NCBI RefSeq assembly: GCF_031846565.1
Contig: NZ_JAVRHL010000001.1
Coordinates: 1-64,000 of the forward strand
DNA length: 64,000 nucleotides
Direction of reading: 5' to 3'
From: Tropicimonas_B omnivorans
GTDB taxonomy: Bacteria; Pseudomonadota; Alphaproteobacteria; Rhodobacterales; Rhodobacteraceae
Shown here: piece after piece, positions 62,235-64,000 of the stretch
Position numbering within the stretch: the stretch's first letter is position 1
Layout: each line of letters starts with the position of its first letter
Translations under genes and position numbers: made by a program
Notes under the pieces: generated by a model
The model's input: only the letters and a program-made list of their open reading frames with translations
Database searches by the model: none
What the model was told of the DNA's origin: nothing

Positions 62235-64000
62235 TCACTGCTCGACCAGTTCCCAGGGCCGGGTATAGGCGCTGAGGGCCCGCTGGACATCTTCGGCGCC
62301 AGCGCCGTCCCCCACCTTCAGTCGCGCGACGAGACCGCGTTTCTTGTCCTCGACGACCTCGACCACCTCGGCGCCCACCCCGGCCTCGGACAGGGCGGCG
62401 TCGTAGACGCGGGCGATGGCCCGCTTGCGCAGCTCCGGCTTGAAGATCTTGCCCACCGCCGTCTTCGGCAGCTCGTCCATGATCTCGAGATACTTCGGCA
62501 CCGCGGCCCGCTCGGAGATGCGGTCGCGCGCGAAATCCAGCAGCTCCGCTTCCGTCACCGTCGCGCCCTTGACGAGCTCGACATAGGCGCAGGGCAGCTC
62601 GCCCGAATGCGCGTCCGGCTGGCCGATGGCACCGCTGAGCGCGACCTCCTCATGGGCGGACAACGCTTCCTCGATCACGGCGGGATCGATGTTGTGACCG
62701 CCGCGGATGATGAGGTCCTTCGCGCGCCCGGTGATCCAGAGATAGCCATCCGCGTCGAGGCGCCCCAGATCGCCGGTCCTGAGATACCGATCGTAGTGGA
62801 ACAGTTCCTTGTTCTTGGCCGCCTCGGTGTAGGTCGAGCCGGGGAAGACGCCCGGATTGGCGACGCAGATCTCGCCCACCACATCCGTCTCGCACTCGGT
62901 CACCTCGCCGCCCTTGTGCACCAGGATGCGAACGTCGGTATAGGGGAACGGCACACCCACGGAGCCGATCTTCTTCTCCCCCTCAACCGGGTTGATCGAG
63001 ACGAGACAGGTCGCCTCCGTCAGGCCGTAACCCTCGCAGATCGTCACCCCCGTCGCCTTCTCGAACCGGCGGAAGAGTTCGACCGGAAGCGGGGAGGAGC
63101 CGGAGAAAGCGGTCTTGAGGGTGGACAGATCAGCATCCACCGGGCGCTGCATCAGTGCGGCGAAGGCGGTCGGAACGCCGACGACGAAGGTGACCTTCCA
63201 GCGCTCGACCAGCTTCCAGAAATTGTCGAACGTCCCCTCCCCGCGATAGCCGGCGGGTGTCGGGAAGACGACATGCGCGCCGGAGGAGAGCGCTGACATC
63301 AGGATCGGATACACCGCGAAGACATGGAAGACCGGCAGCGGGCAGATCACGACGTCCCGGTCGTCGAACAGCAGCTCGGAGCCGAGCCAGCCGTTGTAGA
63401 TCATGCCCGAATGAAGGTGCTGGGCCACCTTGGGCATCCCGGTCGTACCGCCGGTATGGAAGTAGGCCCCGACACGGTCGCCATCACTTTCGGTGAAATC
63501 GAGCGCGCCCGCGTTCTGCGTCGCGATCGCCTTGCGGAACTCCTGGACGGTGGCGTTGTGGGTCGCCTTGTTCTTGGGACGGATCGCCGGGATGATGAGC
63601 TTCTTGAGGCCCGTCACGTAGCGCAGCAGATCGACTTCCAGAACGTGCTTCACGTTCGGTGCATGGGCGACGGCCTCGGCGGCCTTCTGGGCGACGTCGG
63701 TCTTGGGGAAGGACTTCAGCGTGACCAGAACCTTCGCCCCGGTCTCCCGCAGGATCGATGCGATCTGCTGCGGCTCAAGAAGCGGGTTGATCGGGTTCAC
63801 GATCCCGGCCGTCGCGCCGGCCAGAAGCGTGACGACGGCCTCGTTGCAATTGGGCAGCAGGAACGCGACGGCGTCCGTTTCCCCGACGCCGAGGGAGCGG
63901 AAGAGATTGGCGGCCTGCGTGACCTGCGCCCGCAGCTCCTCCCAGCTGAGCGTCTCGGCCTTCGCGCCGGGATCCGAGAAGAGCTGGTAGCTGATCGCCG
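62235..64000 (-). CDS. Acyl-CoA synthetase (long-chain fatty-acid-CoA ligase-like), 5' end beyond window
   Basis: 588 codons, open to the right edge, so the N-terminus is outside. AMP-binding domain: HTGGTTGMPKVAQHL (P-loop), CEGYGLTEAT, LRTGDLGRLDADGYLWITGRAKDLI, and the C-terminal lysine motif PKTAVGKIFKPELR. It activates an acid to acyl-AMP and then acyl-CoA. The chain length cannot be told. It converges on the lipase gene across the terminator. Confidence 0.93.
   Translation of the reverse strand, partial: AISYQLFSDPGAKAETLSWEELRAQVTQAANLFRSLGVGETDAVAFLLPNCNEAVVTLLAGATAGIVNPINPLLEPQQIASILRETGAKVLVTLKSFPKTDVAQKAAEAVAHAPNVKHVLEVDLLRYVTGLKKLIIPAIRPKNKATHNATVQEFRKAIATQNAGALDFTESDGDRVGAYFHTGGTTGMPKVAQHLHSGMIYNGWLGSELLFDDRDVVICPLPVFHVFAVYPILMSALSSGAHVVFPTPAGYRGEGTFDNFWKLVERWKVTFVVGVPTAFAALMQRPVDADLSTLKTAFSGSSPLPVELFRRFEKATGVTICEGYGLTEATCLVSINPVEGEKKIGSVGVPFPYTDVRILVHKGGEVTECETDVVGEICVANPGVFPGSTYTEAAKNKELFHYDRYLRTGDLGRLDADGYLWITGRAKDLIIRGGHNIDPAVIEEALSAHEEVALSGAIGQPDAHSGELPCAYVELVKGATVTEAELLDFARDRISERAAVPKYLEIMDELPKTAVGKIFKPELRKRAIARVYDAALSEAGVGAEVVEVVEDKKRGLVARLKVGDGAGAEDVQRALSAYTRPWELVEQ

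Overview
The window is 64 kb of GC-rich (roughly two-thirds G+C by eye), densely coded bacterial chromosome. The gene set points to an alphaproteobacterium of the order Rhodobacterales (Roseobacter/Paracoccus relatives). Supporting signs are the small proteins DUF2794, DUF2948, DUF1674 and DUF3035, the rsmB-heparinase-purH-lspA gene order, a serC leader element, an endonuclease-type MutL, and a direct-repeat (GTTC-N7-GTTC) LexA box. I see no insertion sequence, prophage, CRISPR array or rRNA. One tRNA gene, tRNA-Thr(GGT), is present. The assignment rests on gene content, not on a database search.

Layout. 1-7440: a SurA/PrsA-like periplasmic protein without a rotamase domain, a THUMP-type RNA methyltransferase, an orphan PAAR protein, asd, a DUF4139 protein, an SDR and a beta-carbonic anhydrase. 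7579-13476: an Hpt-like helical protein, a leucyl aminopeptidase translationally coupled to an NlpC/P60 hydrolase, mutL (overlapping the latter tail to tail), a second SDR and DUF2794. 13638-17364: a capsule-export module, with a glycosyltransferase and KpsM-like permease reading left and KpsE- and KpsT-like genes reading right. 17370-23080: imuB with its LexA box, a phosphodiester glycosidase coupled to rbfA, dapB, DUF1674 and rsmB. 23176-30471: heparinase-like protein, purH, lspA, a DUF3035 lipoprotein, and an active/inactive pair of M16 proteases. 30689-39185: a CPBP protease, accD-folC, zapE, an MFS transporter, a HAD phosphatase coupled to a thiolase, and a PP2A-like phosphatase. 39275-45913: serine biosynthesis (serC-serA divergent from serB), leuD, and a coupled trio of small protein, murA and DUF2948.

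46025-57139 is the most interesting stretch. Directly after tRNA-Thr comes a same-strand cluster: a flavin monooxygenase, an AroQ-like protein lacking the catalytic Arg, a D-2-hydroxyacid dehydrogenase, a complete PotD/B/C/A-type ABC importer, a quinone-oxidoreductase-like MDR protein, a glutathione S-transferase, a RidA-family protein lacking the catalytic Arg, a DUF1028 protein and a LysR regulator. Many of the genes overlap. An AATTCCT-N11-AGGAATT dyad, of the T-N11-A type bound by LysR proteins, lies in front of the first gene. I read this as one uptake-and-catabolism system for an unidentified, probably nitrogen-containing, small molecule.

57241-64000: a heme oxygenase-bacteriophytochrome operon (HWE kinase with a receiver domain), then a small exported protein beside a class-3 lipase with a hydrophobic tail (a possible effector/immunity-like pair), and the 3' part of an acyl-CoA synthetase gene running off the right edge.
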